Positions 24,801 through 36,529 of a stretch of 64,000 bases of DNA are shown here, piece after piece. The first letter of the stretch is position 1. Every line of letters starts with the position of its first letter. The notes beneath the pieces were generated by a model, which saw only the letters and a list, made by a program, of their open reading frames with translations, was not told the DNA's origin and did not search any database. A program made the position numbers and the translations under genes. The stretch covers positions 18,848,001 through 18,912,000 of the forward strand of contig NC_091047.1 of the NCBI RefSeq assembly GCF_963966145.1, read 5' to 3'. Source of the stretch: Tenebrio molitor (Eukaryota > Arthropoda > Insecta > Coleoptera > Tenebrionidae).

Positions 24801-27800
24801 TTTCATAGCAACTCATATATTATTTTAATATGTGCAATTGTGCATATGGCCAGGTTTGGTGGTTGATACCCGGTATGGACCGATATCAGCGAAAAACAAT
24901 TTCAAAATTAAAAAATCTTTTGCACGATTCTAAAATTATCTCCAGAAATTTTAAAAGTTAACGCAAAATAAAATTATTGAACTAATGCTACCCTTCAATT
25001 CAGTTTCACTCGCCTTTTAAACTAGCCCACTCATGCCCAAAAAAGCCCAATTTACACACAAACTCGTTTAATGAACTACTAATTTGTTGTATATGTTAGA
25101 ATTTGTATTAAAATATTTAATTCTTAATTAGTCGTTTTTATTTTTTTAAATAAGTATCAATTTAAATCAAATTGAAAAAAAAATTAGGCAACTAGGTATA
25201 CAGAAACAAGCATTGTTACAACAATAGGTATTTAAGTAACGAAGCATTTTAACCTACAGTTAAAGTTAACTGTAGGTTAAAATATACGAAAATATTGTTG
25301 TAACAATAGGTAACTAAGGTAACGAAACATTTTAACCTACAGTTAACTTTAACTGGCGTTGGTGAATACGGGCCTTATTAGTGTAATTAAATTATCGCTT
25401 TGATATGTTGCCTACCCGTTATTATGCCACAAATCACAATTTTTAAATGTCATAAAAACAAAAACATGACAAGAGTAAAAAATGAGGTTTTAACCTAAAG
25501 ATAAGACTTTATGTCATGACTCATGACATTGACAATACTCCCCGAAATTTTAATTCCGCAACTGTAAATGAAATCATTTCAATTCAAAAATTATTGATGA
25601 TCAATATTTTTTTGTGTAAACATTGACATTACATGGGGAAATACAGGGTCATTATAAATGATTGTACCATCGTAGTTGGCGTTCAAAACCCAAGCAAATT
25701 TTGGATGTGCCGCCAGCCTCGCAACGTTAGACAAACTAGTAGACAGATTTTCACTACTGCCAGTAGCGCCACCTATCGGCGATACTAGTCTCACTCATGT
25801 TATGAGGCTTGCGGCACATTCAACTACATCACCAACGCCTACTGCGATGGGACAATCATTTATAATGAGTTAATGACGCTATACATATAAGATACCTATT
25901 ATAACATACCTAAAACTTAATCAATACATACTCATTATGCTAAGTGATTTATCAAGCTTGCGGCACATTCAACTAAGTCACCAACGCGTACTACGATGGT
26001 ACTATTGCGGCCAAAATTCTTTGGTCGTCACTTTTTGACACTTCAAATGTAAATCAAGTATTAATGTCACTATACATGACAATTTCAAATTATTCTTGTC
26101 AAAAAAATGGCACCTTCAGTTTTTGATAAATACAATAGAATCGTCTTACTTGCTTCAGAAGGGTTATCTCAACCGCGACCATGTTGATCTTTTGCTTGTT
26201 AACCCTGCCTCCGCAGCTGGGATTTACCCCACCCGTATAACACTGACAGATTAAAATAATTTTGACAACATTAAAAAATAAGATTATCCATCCTAAAGCT
26301 TGTTTTACAATTGAATATCACTTATGTCACATTGACGACCAATGTATTTTGGCCGCGATAGTAACTACTATGGCGGACAATAAATTTAGGCCGGCAAATT
26401 TCTGACATTTCAAAAAAGTCAATGCAAGCGACCATTTATTGTCATTATGACTGATGTGTCAGTTTGTCAAACTGAAGGTTTTCAAGCTGTTTGGCGTTTC
26501 CTTCGCCTTTTTCGTAACTTACAGATCATGACGCACTAGCATAACTGATTTGTAGTAGCACTTCTCTCTGGTGCACGCTTCTTTTCCCAATTTTAATTTT
26601 GATTATCGCTGTCACGATGACAAGAATGACAAAAATCGAAAATGGGGTTAGTTGAACATAATGCCAGCTTCACATTTTGATGTCAACTCAATGACAGGCC
26701 GGCCTAAATTTATTGTCCGCCATAGCACAATCATTTATAATGACCCTGTGTTAGGTGTTATTTTTTTGAAATCATGTGTACATGTTATTGTAAATTGAAT
26801 ATTGAAAATTAGGTGCAATTATTATTAGATTATTAAACATTAAAAAGTAGGGGTCTACACAAACAATTAACTAAATCACTCGTCTGATTCAACGAAAAGA
26901 TTAGATTTTGTAGTTAAAAAAAATGTAATCTAAATTTTGAAGGTATTTGACCAGTTACCTTTTGAAACAATTGATGAAAAATTGCCAAGCAACATTTTGT
27001 ACACCCTTTAAAATCTGTCAAAAGTGGGCGCGCTTTATTAGAAAAGTCAAATTGAGTAAATTTATTGAAAATACTCTAAAAATAGACCACATTGGCTGAA
27101 ATTTCAAGATTGTTGAAAAAGGAAACAATTTTTGCGTATGGAAAGTGTCGTAAAAACTTCAATGACACAGTTCATTTTCTTGTGGAACACTATCCAAATG
27201 TAGGCTTTACAAAATTTAAGGTTCAGTGAGTCCTCAATTTATTTGAAAACACGGGAAGCGTACGTGAACCAAATTACCTTGCTAAAATATCCCGATCGTG
27301 TTTTAGTCCTTTATGGAAGAATTAAAGCATCCAGTTTAATAAATTACATCCGAATGTTGTCTTTAACTTTGTAAGTGTTTGTAAGGTTAGGAAGATAAAC
27401 GTCAAATATTATGTCACCTGCGTTTGTGCGAAAAGGGGTGACCAAAATTCGACAAAATTGCCCGTTTGTTTCATACGCGTCTACGTTTTTGCATCTGCAG
27501 CCACGTTTAACACAGTTTTTTTCTTTTTTCTTGCAAACCAGACGTCTTTCAAGGACGAGTTTCTCCCTACAGCATTTTTTATTGACGATAAATTTTTTTA
27601 TGTAAATCTTAAGTGATGTAAAAATTACGTTTTTAAGACTTGGGTAATTGCATTAATGGGATTTTATTCTTCACCATCTAAAATATCTGCATTTTAAATT
27701 TCACAAAAATCCGTCAGACAATAACCGAATTATTAGGTTCGGAAGTCTTAGCTGAGACAGCCTGTATAGAAATGTTTAAAAAAGTTATTGTCAACAGTCG

Positions 27801-28988
27801 AGTATTATTATGAGTATTATTCACCTGAATCGTTTTTTTTTAATGAAATAAAATACACTTTGAAACAGTTTTAAAGAAATCAAGAATTTAAAATTTTGAT
27901 ACGACACCCATAACAGACTAGGCCGTTATTAAAATTTCAAAGGTCAAGGCGGTTATTTTTTGCTACCGTTGCTGCGGTTACGGCGCAGATGACAAGTAAA
28001 TTTAATTTGAAGTAAAGAGAAATGTCAGTCTTACAAATAAATCATCGTTAAATCTTAAGTATTATTGGTATAATGAAAAGTACCTACTGAACGATATTCG
28101 GCCGATACGCAAAAAACAGACTCGATTGATAGTAAAATCTCGGCTTCGCCTCGTTTTACAAACTTAAATTTGTCTGTTATTTGCTACATATGGGCTTTAT
28201 GACATTAGTAACTACTTTATATGAACATTTGTTCATTCTGTGAGAAGAGTTTTCATTGAATTTTGTACATATTTTAACTTAAGAACTTCGTTGCTAAAGC
28301 TTATTGTAAAAAATGCATGGCTTATTTGTCTTATTATTAATTATTAACGTGGTGTATTATACTAGTTACTAAAACAATATTTTTGTCTACGTTTGGGCAT
28401 ACGCTTTATTTTTTCACTGTGTGGTGGTTGGTTTTGTCACATTTTTACTGGACACATTTTTCTTACGAAACTTTCACTTCGGTTTTTGTGAACAATTCAG
28501 AGCGAACAACAGTCGGGATTCGACCACTTTTTTCAATCGGCCCAATCAGTACTCGCCGAGGCAATTTCTAGCGGTGCAGCTGAAAAATTATTGAGTGGTA
28601 TTTTAAGCCCCAACCAGAACCAAGGTTTTTCTCCCCAGAACGCAGTGAGTGTTCGTAATGCCGTGCCCAGAGCAATTTTAATTGTTGGCAAATTTTAGCA
28701 ATATGGACAGTACCCTCATCCTCAACAACAGTTTCAACAGAGGGGTCCGCCCCAGGGTCAGGGTCAGCGCGATTTTAACGTGCCGCAGTACGGGGGAGAG
28801 GGTTCTGTCGGGGGTTTGGGTAGTGTGGGTTCGTTTCTTAGTAATCTTGCGAGTCAGGTGTTGCACCCACAACAACAACAACAACAGCCTCAGGTCTGTG
28901 TCTGGTTCAGAGTGGAAGGGTCAGAATTAACTTTTTGTTTTGTTTTTAGGGTGGACAGGGCCAGTACGGGCCGCGTAACCAGTTTTAA
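21833..28988 (+). CDS. galectin, isoform with QYG-rich C-terminus
   Basis: Seven coding exons: 21833-21856, 21913-22001, 22055-22262, 22388-22777, 28501-28644, 28699-28893 and 28950-28988. They give 362 aa. The first exon is only 8 codons, ending at a perfect GTAAGT. Exon 2 reads IPYSGEIPGGVQQGKMVRIQ, and the carbohydrate-recognition domain continues RFNINFQTGP, HLSVRL, ARNS, SWGNED to HLLIDGDV. Sugar-contact positions are largely kept (His58, Arg62, Asn71, Trp78, Glu81), but the usual Asn between His and Arg is Ser60. A tail of repeated PPQGYGPP units follows, then DHFFQSAQSVLAEAISSGAA and a QYG/polyQ end, GQYGPRNQF. Galectins bind beta-galactosides, often secreted without a signal peptide; none is seen here. 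The donor after 28893 (GTCTGT) is weak. Confidence 0.87.
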
Positions 28989-31900
28989 AAATGGTGGTGT
29001 TTGATGATTTGCATTTATGGAGCGCTTTTGTGGTTCCCGTTTTAATTTGTTTTGTGTTCGTCCATGCCGTCAAGAGTTTTATTTTTTAAACAGTTATCTA
29101 CCTACGGACTGATGAATAATTTTTAAAATGCAGTGGATTGAATTTAACGTCGTTCACCTGTCAAAGGTCCACCAACTGTTGACTTACGTTGGTTAGATTA
29201 CATAATAAATATCGCCATAACCTTCTATAGTAACTGAAGACAACACAAGTTGGCACAACTTCTTTCTTTGCAATGTTTTACATTGAAAATATAATTGATT
29301 TCATATAAATGTTCATCAAGTGAGCTGTGCATTTGTAAAAGCACCTTTAATTTAGTTACATTACAAAAGTCACATTTATGAAGGTCATGTCCAATAAATC
29401 TTTACTTGGTAAAAATACAAAGACAAAAACAAATAAGAATTACTTTAATTCAATCAGTAAAAAGACGTAACATTGCTTTTGAAATCAGCAAGGTTAAAAT
29501 GGACAAAAACTGAAAAATTGGTCAAATCGGGTTCGCGCAGAGCAAGCATCTTTGAAAGTCAAAGTCACTAGCTTTAGCTTTACTACCAACAGAAAATCAG
29601 ATTTTCATGGCTTGCTTAGATGCACATTTATATGAAATTGAGTATAGAATAACTAACCATTCCTATTCTCGAAGCAAGTGTCTAAGGGCACCCTTTGCTA
29701 AAAACAAACATGTTCATTATGTGCCGATTAAAGATAAACAAATACTCTCGTGTCAAAAATGGATTACTCCCTAGGATTTAGGGATATTCGTTACTAGGTT
29801 GCCATAAATTTGGTTAGGTTGGTGGCTATGTGGTTTCTGGTGACAAACAAAAGATATCCCAAAAATGTAAGACAGCAAATTAATTGTAACAGTTGTAAAT
29901 GACTAATTTCTCGCTAAGTGATAGATAATTTTTCGTTTCACAATCAATTTTGGTTACTGGCGGCATATTGATTTGGATTTAATCTCTCAATTCACAGTAA
30001 CCAACCTTAGGCATTCAAAATAACTTTTGAAAATTCTAGTTACACACAACATGAAAAACGTTATTTCCCTAAAAGTTCGAATTCTAGGGAGTAATCCATT
30101 TTTGACACGAGAGTATCATTCGTGTCAAACGGCTGGAAATTCAAACTTTACACTGTTCCTAATGGTTAACTGTTTTCAACGCCTACTCAGCCCAGGTTTT
30201 CATTTGAACGCATGATATTTTCGATGTTAAATTGCCGTGTTGGTGGATCTTTGGTACGTGAACAAGATATACAGGTTATTCTAAATGATTGTAGTCGAAG
30301 CAAACCATGCCCATGTTATGAAATTTTTACCACCTCACTGTGAACTGTCAATTTTTGTCACTGTCATTGTCATTTTTTAGGTGAAAAGTGCGGTGGTGAG
30401 AATTTTATTTCTTTCTTTTTAAATTTAAATCGTTAATTAACGATTGAATCTTCAGAATACTGAGTTGTGTAACTCCTATGTGTGAACGGTGTGTATTCAC
30501 TTATTCACATTATTTTGAAAATTTTTATATGGAGCGGCAACCATAAATTTTACATTCAGTTTTTACGCGAACTTGGACTACAATAATTTAGAATAACTCT
30601 GTATAACATTGTTTCACTTAATTCAGACATCCAGAATTGATCTAGATCTATAGAATAAATATATTTGTCAATATAAAAGTTATAAAAAATTTATTGATAA
30701 TGTTGTAAACAAGGTATAATGTTATTAAAATTCACAACAAATGAAAGGTGATTTCTGTATTGAAAGTCGGCCTAAATTAGCAATTTAGTGGTTGAATTGT
30801 TCAAGATTTAGGGATCAATTAATAGAAATTATTGTCATTTTTTTAAAGAATGTGCAGTCTGCAAGGTAGATAATTGGAATATTTTTTATTTAAAAAAATT
30901 ACACATTACATTGTTTCTTATTCTTTTGTGTACCTACTTATTTTAGTGTTTTATGTAAATGATGGTCTTAGGTTTAGGTTATGAGAAATGCTTTAAAAAA
31001 AAACAATTTAATTCGCTCTCTAAACATACGATAGAATGCAGCAACATTTTTCTCAAAAAATATTACTGATACAGATAAATTAAGAAAACATGGGATTTCA
31101 GTACATGAGACAAAATTTTCAAAATTTATAATGGCAAGGAAGACTGTATTTCCACATTTTCTTAATTTCAATAAATCCTAACATGTAGACTAGTTGTAAT
31201 TACATAGTTTATTATGAGCAGTGGTGCTCTAATCTTATGTATAGTATGTCTACATTCGCTTGTGATGGAAACATACTGTGTTTTTCTTTTGGTTTTCCTC
31301 TTTTGTCAATTGTATTTCACTATTTCTCAAAACTATTTCATATTTACGTCACTTTGATAGTTAATAGAAATAGGAAATAGTTTTGAAAAATAGTGAAATA
31401 CAATTCACAAAAGAGGAAAACCAAAAGAAAAACAGTGTAATATATAAGAAACTCAAGGGGTTGGTACGGAGAGGGAAAGGTTCTATCTAAATTCTTTATC
31501 AGAGTTCTGATTTTTTTTTTATTATACAGGGTTATTCACGAGTAATAATGGGTCTTACAAAAATTGAAACGCAACCAGTTATTCATTGTCATGAACTTCG
31601 CTGATCATTTATATTTGTTTTAATTTTTTTTTTTTTAAATTTGACCGCTTCGCATATAATAATCGAACTGCTGCATATACAGTTGCGTCGGGACGATGTT
31701 AGGCTCATTATAACTCGTGAATACCTCGGTATTGTGTTGGTTTATGAGACGTTAATAGTAAATATGAGTGTTCAAAAAAATGTGTGGTCAAACAAGCTTG
31801 CTTTTTTTACAAGCATAGATGGTTTTTTTCTTGTGTTGGTACGTTTTGACATTTCCTTCAATTGTACGGGGTGATCAAGGACTGTTTAAGTTGGTAACAC

Positions 31901-33884
31901 TGGATCGTATTTTAAATCGTATAAAAGGAGTAACTTCCGGTTGTTGGTGGCTTGTCGTTGTTAATGCTATACCTATATCAGATATTTGTCAAATAAACCA
32001 ACAAAACATATCCAGTTGCAGTGTTATAAATAACCGAATTAAAAAATTTTCTCAATTGTACTGCCAACTTAAACAGTCCTTCTTGATCACCCGGTATAAC
32101 CACATTTTGATAATTGTGTTATTGTAAATTAAATAATTAATTTAAAGTAAAAGGTCACGTACAGTACTTATTTAGATCTAAACCATTTTCTGCAAACAAA
32201 AGATTCATATCACGCTTCTTCAGCAGCCATGCTCTAACTGAAACAAAAGCAATCACCAGGGCATTTGACCACACATTTTTTGGAACGTTCTTTAGTGATT
32301 AGGGATTTTTCTGAAGAGCTAATAGTGCCTTTGAAAATAATTTTTAGTGCCTACATTGATATTGTACGTATTTTTTTTTGTTGTAAAAGAATCTACGTGT
32401 TGGTAAAGATCCAGCCCAAATCTTGAAAGAATATCAAAAGTAATTTAAACTGTCTAATTTTTTTTATCCGAACGAAGGGACGGTCGGGGTGTTAATTTTT
32501 TCATTTGTTGAGTTGGTTCTTCTTCCACGAGTACACTCGTACTTCAAGCAGCTTTAAATATTTGTTAGATCTGTTTTTCATGTTGAATAATTGATATATT
32601 TTATAATTGAAATCTTTGAAACGTTAACGAGAACGTATTTAAGAAGTTAAACATGAATAATCTCTATACATATAATTCTTAATGCTTCTTCGGCTATACG
32701 TTTTAACTCGAGCAGATATTAAAATAAATTGTGATGTTGCGTCTATGTTAACCGTCCAAATGAGATCATTTTTGTGTGTGTTTTTTTTTGGACAAGTATG
32801 TTTACATTGTTGTAAGTGCTTGTTTTAAATATATGTATACATTAGTATGTGGTAGTTGTTGATAGCATTTTAGTGGCGCAGCTTGTTCCTGAGTTTAAAC
32901 TACATACACAAATTCAAAACATGGACATGTTGAAATAACGTTAAAGAAATAAACTAAAATGCAGAATTAAAATTGAAATATGATCTGTTGTAATTGGTCA
33001 CGAGAATATAGTTAAGCAAAAATTATTTGCGAGGAAATGAGAGGTGGAGACAATAGACCCTTAAAAGAAAAATAAATTATGGAACTTGTTTTATTTACAA
33101 TATCCTGCAGATAAAAGCATTTTGATTTTATTCATAATTTTCAAAGTAGTTATTCTGTAGACGTATTTGATCTACAGAATGCCTGTTAGTAAAGATGATT
33201 CAAAGACACAAGTTAGGACTGCTGTTTATTCTCTAATGGTTTACAAGGTCTCTTAAAACTAAAATTATCCTAAAAGTCGTGTCTTGTATGGGTGGGTGGT
33301 TACCTGCCCCGATCGGTAAGGTATAGCTGGAAGGAGCCATGATTCTTACAATATGAGTTTAAATTCTACTTAACATATTTGTACACACTGACATTATGTC
33401 GAGTATTTAAATAAATGCATTTCAGGTAAATACGGCAACCTCAACTCCAGGCATGCCAATGCCCCCTTTACCAAACACCATGTCTCATAATCCAGGTATG
33501 GGAGTTTCTTCTCACCACCCTTCAATGCCAATGCCAGGAGTGACAAATCCAACCCATTCCCACCACCACCAGCACCACAAACCATATCCTGTTCAACCGG
33601 GATACCCCCAAGCCGCAGGTGTCAGATATTCGGGATATCCGACTACTCATCCAGGTTATCCTTCGTATGCGCCCTCATATCCCTACGCAGGCGGAGCAAT
33701 GTATCCACATAAGGGAAAGAAAATGAAAAAGTCCAAAATGAAGAAAGCGATGAAGTACGGATTACCTGCAGCGGGGGTTGGTGCCGGCGTCGGTTTGGGA
33801 ACTTACGCCCTGGCATCTGGTTTTCACCACAGTTCAAGCAGTTCATCGTCATCCAGCAGCAGTAGCAGCAGCGACTCAGACTGA
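21833..33884 (+). CDS. galectin, isoform with basic/hydrophobic/Ser C-terminus
   Basis: The same first four exons (21833-21856, 21913-22001, 22055-22262, 22388-22777) can join in phase 0 to 33426-33884, giving 389 aa. This last exon begins VNTATSTPGMPMPPLP and is rich in His, Pro and Tyr (SHHHQHHKPYP, then GYPSYAPSYPYAGG). It carries a lysine patch (KGKKMKKSKMKKAMKYG), a small-residue hydrophobic stretch (LPAAGVGAGVGLGTYALASG) and a long Ser run ending DSD. The patch plus hydrophobic stretch could touch membranes, but this is inference. Other joins (for example 28893 to 33426) also keep frame. PolyA signals follow at 34049 and 34114. The exon could instead belong to a separate gene, but no start or other partner is evident. 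Confidence 0.7.
23835..24208 (+). pseudogene. THAP-domain protein relic (transposase-like)
   Basis: The translation shows RKGWIEAL, then after a one-base frameshift NVAPPFKTDNAFICEKHF and KYALPSIF. This is the second half of a THAP zinc finger: the W, the C-x2-H pair and the AVPSIF-type ending. The frame then stays open (VENLILPVMPKAQNRHP) up to 24208, where element C interrupts it. P-element-type transposases and many host proteins carry this N-terminal DNA-binding domain. Position inside inverted repeats favours a transposon origin. The first Cys pair is not evident, and no catalytic domain was found. Confidence 0.7.
24209..24873. mobile_element. MITE C nested in B
   Basis: Inverted ends CCGAGTATCAACCACCAAAC and CCGGGTATCAACCACCAAAC are flanked by TA on both sides (24207-24208 and 24874-24875). 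It interrupts the open THAP relic. It contains a hairpin at about 24265-24395 with GTGCGCTTGCGCACGAG in the loop. Confidence 0.85.
25645..25868. repeat. inverted-repeat element
   Basis: CAGGGTCATTATAAATGATT at the left matches the reverse of ACAATCATTTATAATGAG at the right. Subterminal GTACCATCGTAGTTGGCG is also mirrored. Part of the same sequence recurs at 25958-26000 and 26724-26751 around two inserted MITEs. Confidence 0.7.
26002..26361. mobile_element. TA-flanked MITE
   Basis: The ends CTATTGCGGCCAAA and TTTTGGCCGCGATAG are inverted and TA flanks both sides. The termini match those of the Tc1 relic at 9021-10243, so this may be a nonautonomous relative of it. Confidence 0.85.
26368..26725. 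mobile_element. MITE
   Basis: Inverted ends CTATGGCGGACAATAAATTT and GGCCGGC. It follows the MITE at 26002 by 6 bp, and both interrupt the same repeat. TA flanks the left; the right flank is CA. Confidence 0.85.
27131..27292 (+). pseudogene. transposase N-terminal relic (DUF4817-like)
   Basis: The frame reads FAYGKCRKNFNDTVHFLVEH, YPNVGFTKFKVQ, stop, VLNLFENTGSVREPNY. This pattern, with YG, a YPN pair and a late TGS, is typical of the N-terminal domain of mariner-like transposases common in insects. One in-frame stop; no DDE domain nearby. Confidence 0.6.
29290..29645 (+). repeat. interspersed repeat, copies at 62.6-63.2 kb
   Basis: Contains CGCGCAGAGCAAGC and TTCATGGCTTGCTTAGATGC. It matches 62650-63005 in reverse and 63014-63242 in the same direction, with high similarity over hundreds of bases. 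Confidence 0.85.
30272..30601. mobile_element. TA-flanked MITE
   Basis: Inverted ends CAGGTTATTCTAAATGATTG and, reversed, CAGAGTTATTCTAAATTATT lie next to TA. Inner parts match the fragment at about 19470-19640 in reverse. Confidence 0.8.
31271..31440. repeat. long near-perfect hairpin
   Basis: Arms of about 65 bp, starting CTGTGTTTTTCTTTTGG and ending CCAAAAGAAAAACAGTGT, flank a short centre. Pairing is almost complete over CCTCTTTTGTCAATTGTATT. Confidence 0.85.
31867..32094. mobile_element. MITE, sister copy at 63314-63544
   Basis: The termini CGGGGTGATCAAGGACTGTT and, reversed, CCGGGTGATCAAGAAGGACT are flanked by TA at both ends. The whole 228 bp matches the reverse complement of 63314-63544 closely. 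Confidence 0.92.
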
Positions 33885-34441
33885 CTTAGTTTTTCATATT
33901 TATTGTTACTAGTACTGTAAAGTTTGAATGTATGCCACTTGCTCACGTGAAAAATAATAAGACTAAGATTCTCACGTGTACCAAATAATTATGCTGGCAA
34001 TAATAGGGTAAGAATTTGAAGACTTATTTCCAGTATCTATTAGTTTTGAATAAAATATATATGTAGATGCATATAAAAGACAAAAAAAGTTATATAATTG
34101 TTATAAGAGGTTAAATAAAGGAATTTGCATTACATATCTTTGTTTTTTTATTAATCCCTTAATCTTGCGTTTAAACGCATTTGCAGATTTTTTTGTGAGA
34201 AACGCTACAATTTTTGTAAAACACTTAAAACGTGCAAAACTAAAAAGTTTTATCCTTTTCCGATTTAAAAATGTTCAAAGCGGATGGGATTGCCTATATA
34301 GTGTGGTTTAATTTTTTTGTTAGTCAATATTTTTAAATGTTTATTTTTACAATAAATGGAACTATAAATGGAAATGTTAATAAGTAGGTTACCTTTTCTG
34401 TCAATATAGATAAAACAAATTGTTTAGTCAAAAATATAATA

Positions 34442-35059
34442 CAGGTGTCCCAAAAATGGCGTACTGACTACTTACTACCGTATCCAGGATGTTTAAATGT
34501 ACACGAAAAAAATATGGAAAAAATTTGTTACACAGTCTAGGACTGGTTTACAAATCTATGAGGGGCATGATGACCAACTCAATAGACCGGGACCAATGGC
34601 TTAACGTGACTTCCGAATCACGAGACAGAATATAGCCTTTTTTTAAAATTATTTTAAATTTCTCCCTGGGTCGGAAATTAAATAAATTATTATTATTTTT
34701 ATTATTAACGGTAATACAATGTAAATAAAGATGTACTCGTACATCATTACCTTGCAATGTTACCGTAGTGGATTTAAAATATTTTTTTCGATTTCCAAAG
34801 CTTCTAAATTCACTATTGTGCAAGATTAGATATTGGTAGTGAGTAATCTTGTACTTTGTGATAATATGTACGATTAGAGGTAGCTGTCATGACAATTTAA
34901 TACATATATTTCAAAATAATTTTCCTGTTAAGTGCCACTTTCAAGGACCGCCAAATCAGCAATTAAGTCCAATAGAATTTTTTAAACATTTTTCTGACGT
35001 TTACGGTAGTCTCTTCTACACCGTAGTGCACCGTTAGTACGCCATTTTTGGGACACCTG
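34442..35059. mobile_element. TA-flanked MITE
   Basis: Inverted ends CAGGTGTCCCAAAAATGGCG lie next to TA on both sides. 618 bp, no intact ORF. A single end of the same family lies at 38885-38927. Confidence 0.88.
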
Positions 35060-35307
35060 TATGTCGCAAAATTCAGTTTGTCTGCTCTTGGGAAATCACA
35101 GAGCACATCTGGGAATGGACGTTACGACGTTACTTCAGCAGCGCCACCATGTGCTAAGGTTTGTATTGACAATTGACCAGTTTGTACATACAAGGAAGTC
35201 CAATGGAGAAAGTTCATAGACAATAAACGGTAGCAATAAAGTCTTCAGAATTCTATTCTATTTGTTCAGGAAAAAATGTTAAATAATCTGTATTTAATTA
35301 ATTTTTT

Positions 35308-35999
35308 TCACTGCTAGTCTTAGAAGGCGTCATTATTGACTCTCGAACTGAACCCAGAAGTAGAATTTCTTTCCTGTTAATAAATTTTCATCATTAACCA
35401 GTGGTTAATAACCGTCACCTAGCAACGAAAGATTTTCGTTGATTTTATTGGTTAACGTAGACGATCGAGCGATCCATTGAATTTGTTACTCGTATTAAAG
35501 TTGGCGCTGGAACTGAAGCCGTAGGTCTTTTTGAATCGATACACTTATTTGTGTATAAATTAATGCAATCAGTGGAGTGAAACGAAGGGCCCGTTTGTGC
35601 TTAGAACAAAATGGTTAACACTTTCAGCTTCTGTTGTAACATTATTTAATAAAATAAATACTCGTATTAGAAAAAAACATTGTAATTTTTTCTTAATCCC
35701 TCGAATCCTTAATTCGCATGTGACGTTTGCCGCGATAGTTCAAAATTAGACATGCGTTGACAGTTCCAGCGCCAACTCTAATTACAAATTTAATGGATCG
35801 CACGATAATTTTATTAATAATTGTTATCAGAAAGGGTTTTAACATACCTCTCTAGTAGTGGGAAAAATAGTACATAAACCACGGTGGAGAAGTCCCTTAT
35901 AGCCTTCGAGCCTTACATCCCCCGGCACGCCTCGGGATCTAATCCTCGCGCTCTGGCTATAATCGTGAACTTCTCCACCTTGCTGTATAATATACCTAC
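35308..35999. repeat. repeat X, copy 1, interrupted
   Basis: Matches 49583-50284 from CTAGTCTTAGAAGGCGTCAT to the terminal hairpin (about 35865-35995; GGTGGAGAAGTCCC pairing with GAACTTCTCCACC around a loop with CACGCCTCGGGATC). It is split by an insertion at 35470-35800 absent from copy 2. Confidence 0.85.
35470..35800. mobile_element. inverted-repeat insertion in repeat X
   Basis: CGATCCATTGAATTTGTTAC, then AGTTGGCGCTGGAACTG, is mirrored at the right end (CAGTTCCAGCGCCAACT, then TTAATGGATCG). About 331 bp, absent from the second copy of repeat X. Confidence 0.8.
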
Positions 36000-36529
36000 T
36001 ATTTGTTTGCACATTAAAAAAGTAGAAATGATATCGTTCATGCAACTGCAATATGTCACAAGCCACAAAGCAGAAATTTTTCAGGAGACGATTAAAACTT
36101 GTTAATTTTAGTTTAATTCATAGTTAATTTGTTACAACATATTGGTTACAAGCAGATATAATATAGAAATATTTGTTTCTAGGTTACGACATATTGCAGG
36201 CGGCTGAAAAATCATGTTCTCTGTCCAATGATACAATAAAGTATATTTTCACTTTTTTGAGGGTTACGACAAATTACGGTTGCATGAACGATATGTAAAA
36301 TATGTAATACATTATTTCGCACAGTAAAAAATGGCAAATTAAACATCCACAGTATTTTATATTTTACGCAGTGTAATGTCAACAGAAAAAAATGCAAATA
36401 CAGTGTTGCGCAGGTACAATTTGTACAATAAAAATAATAGATCAGTAAAACTTATAAGTGACTACACCCACTCGGTATTTGAGGTTAGGTGTTTGTTGTA
36501 CCGTTTTTTTTTAATCATTTATAGTGTTA

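Larger units (their letters stand above)
23341..25374 (+). mobile_element. transposon B nested in A, carrying a THAP relic
   Basis: The ends GGCCGTATTCACCAACG and the reverse CGTTGGTGAATACGGGCC, plus an inner GTTAAAGTTAACTGTAGG, are inverted copies. The right end also has a tandem duplication of about 70 bp (25197-25345). It contains a THAP-like coding relic and is itself split by element C (24209-24873). Confidence 0.75.
23177..25564. mobile_element. outer transposon A in the galectin intron
   Basis: Perfect inverted ends begin CAGTTGCGGAATTAAAATTT, followed by TTCACTT-type similarity. The 2.39 kb between them is mostly a second element (23341-25374). No target duplication is certain. The class is unclear; the CAGTTGCGG start resembles other termini in this window. 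Confidence 0.75.
22778..28500. other. large galectin intron filled with transposons
   Basis: 5.7 kb without host exons. It contains a 2.4 kb element at 23177-25564 with others nested inside, an inverted-repeat element at 25645-25868 and a related copy interrupted by two MITEs (26002-26361 and 26368-26725), and a transposase N-terminal relic at 27131-27292. The remaining AT-rich sequence shows nothing recognisable. Confidence 0.7.
28989..33425. other. intron or intergenic stretch before the last galectin exon
   Basis: No other host exon was supported. An AATAAA at 29204-29209 could end the shorter galectin isoform. Repeats: 29290-29645 (copies at 62.6-63.2 kb), 30272-30601, a near-perfect hairpin at 31271-31440 and a MITE at 31867-32094. 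The rest, to 33425, is AT-rich and unremarkable. Confidence 0.5.

Noticed and set aside
34680..34710. Short AT-rich tandem repeats such as ATTATTATTATT
   Set aside because: Simple low-complexity sequence without a distinguishing feature.
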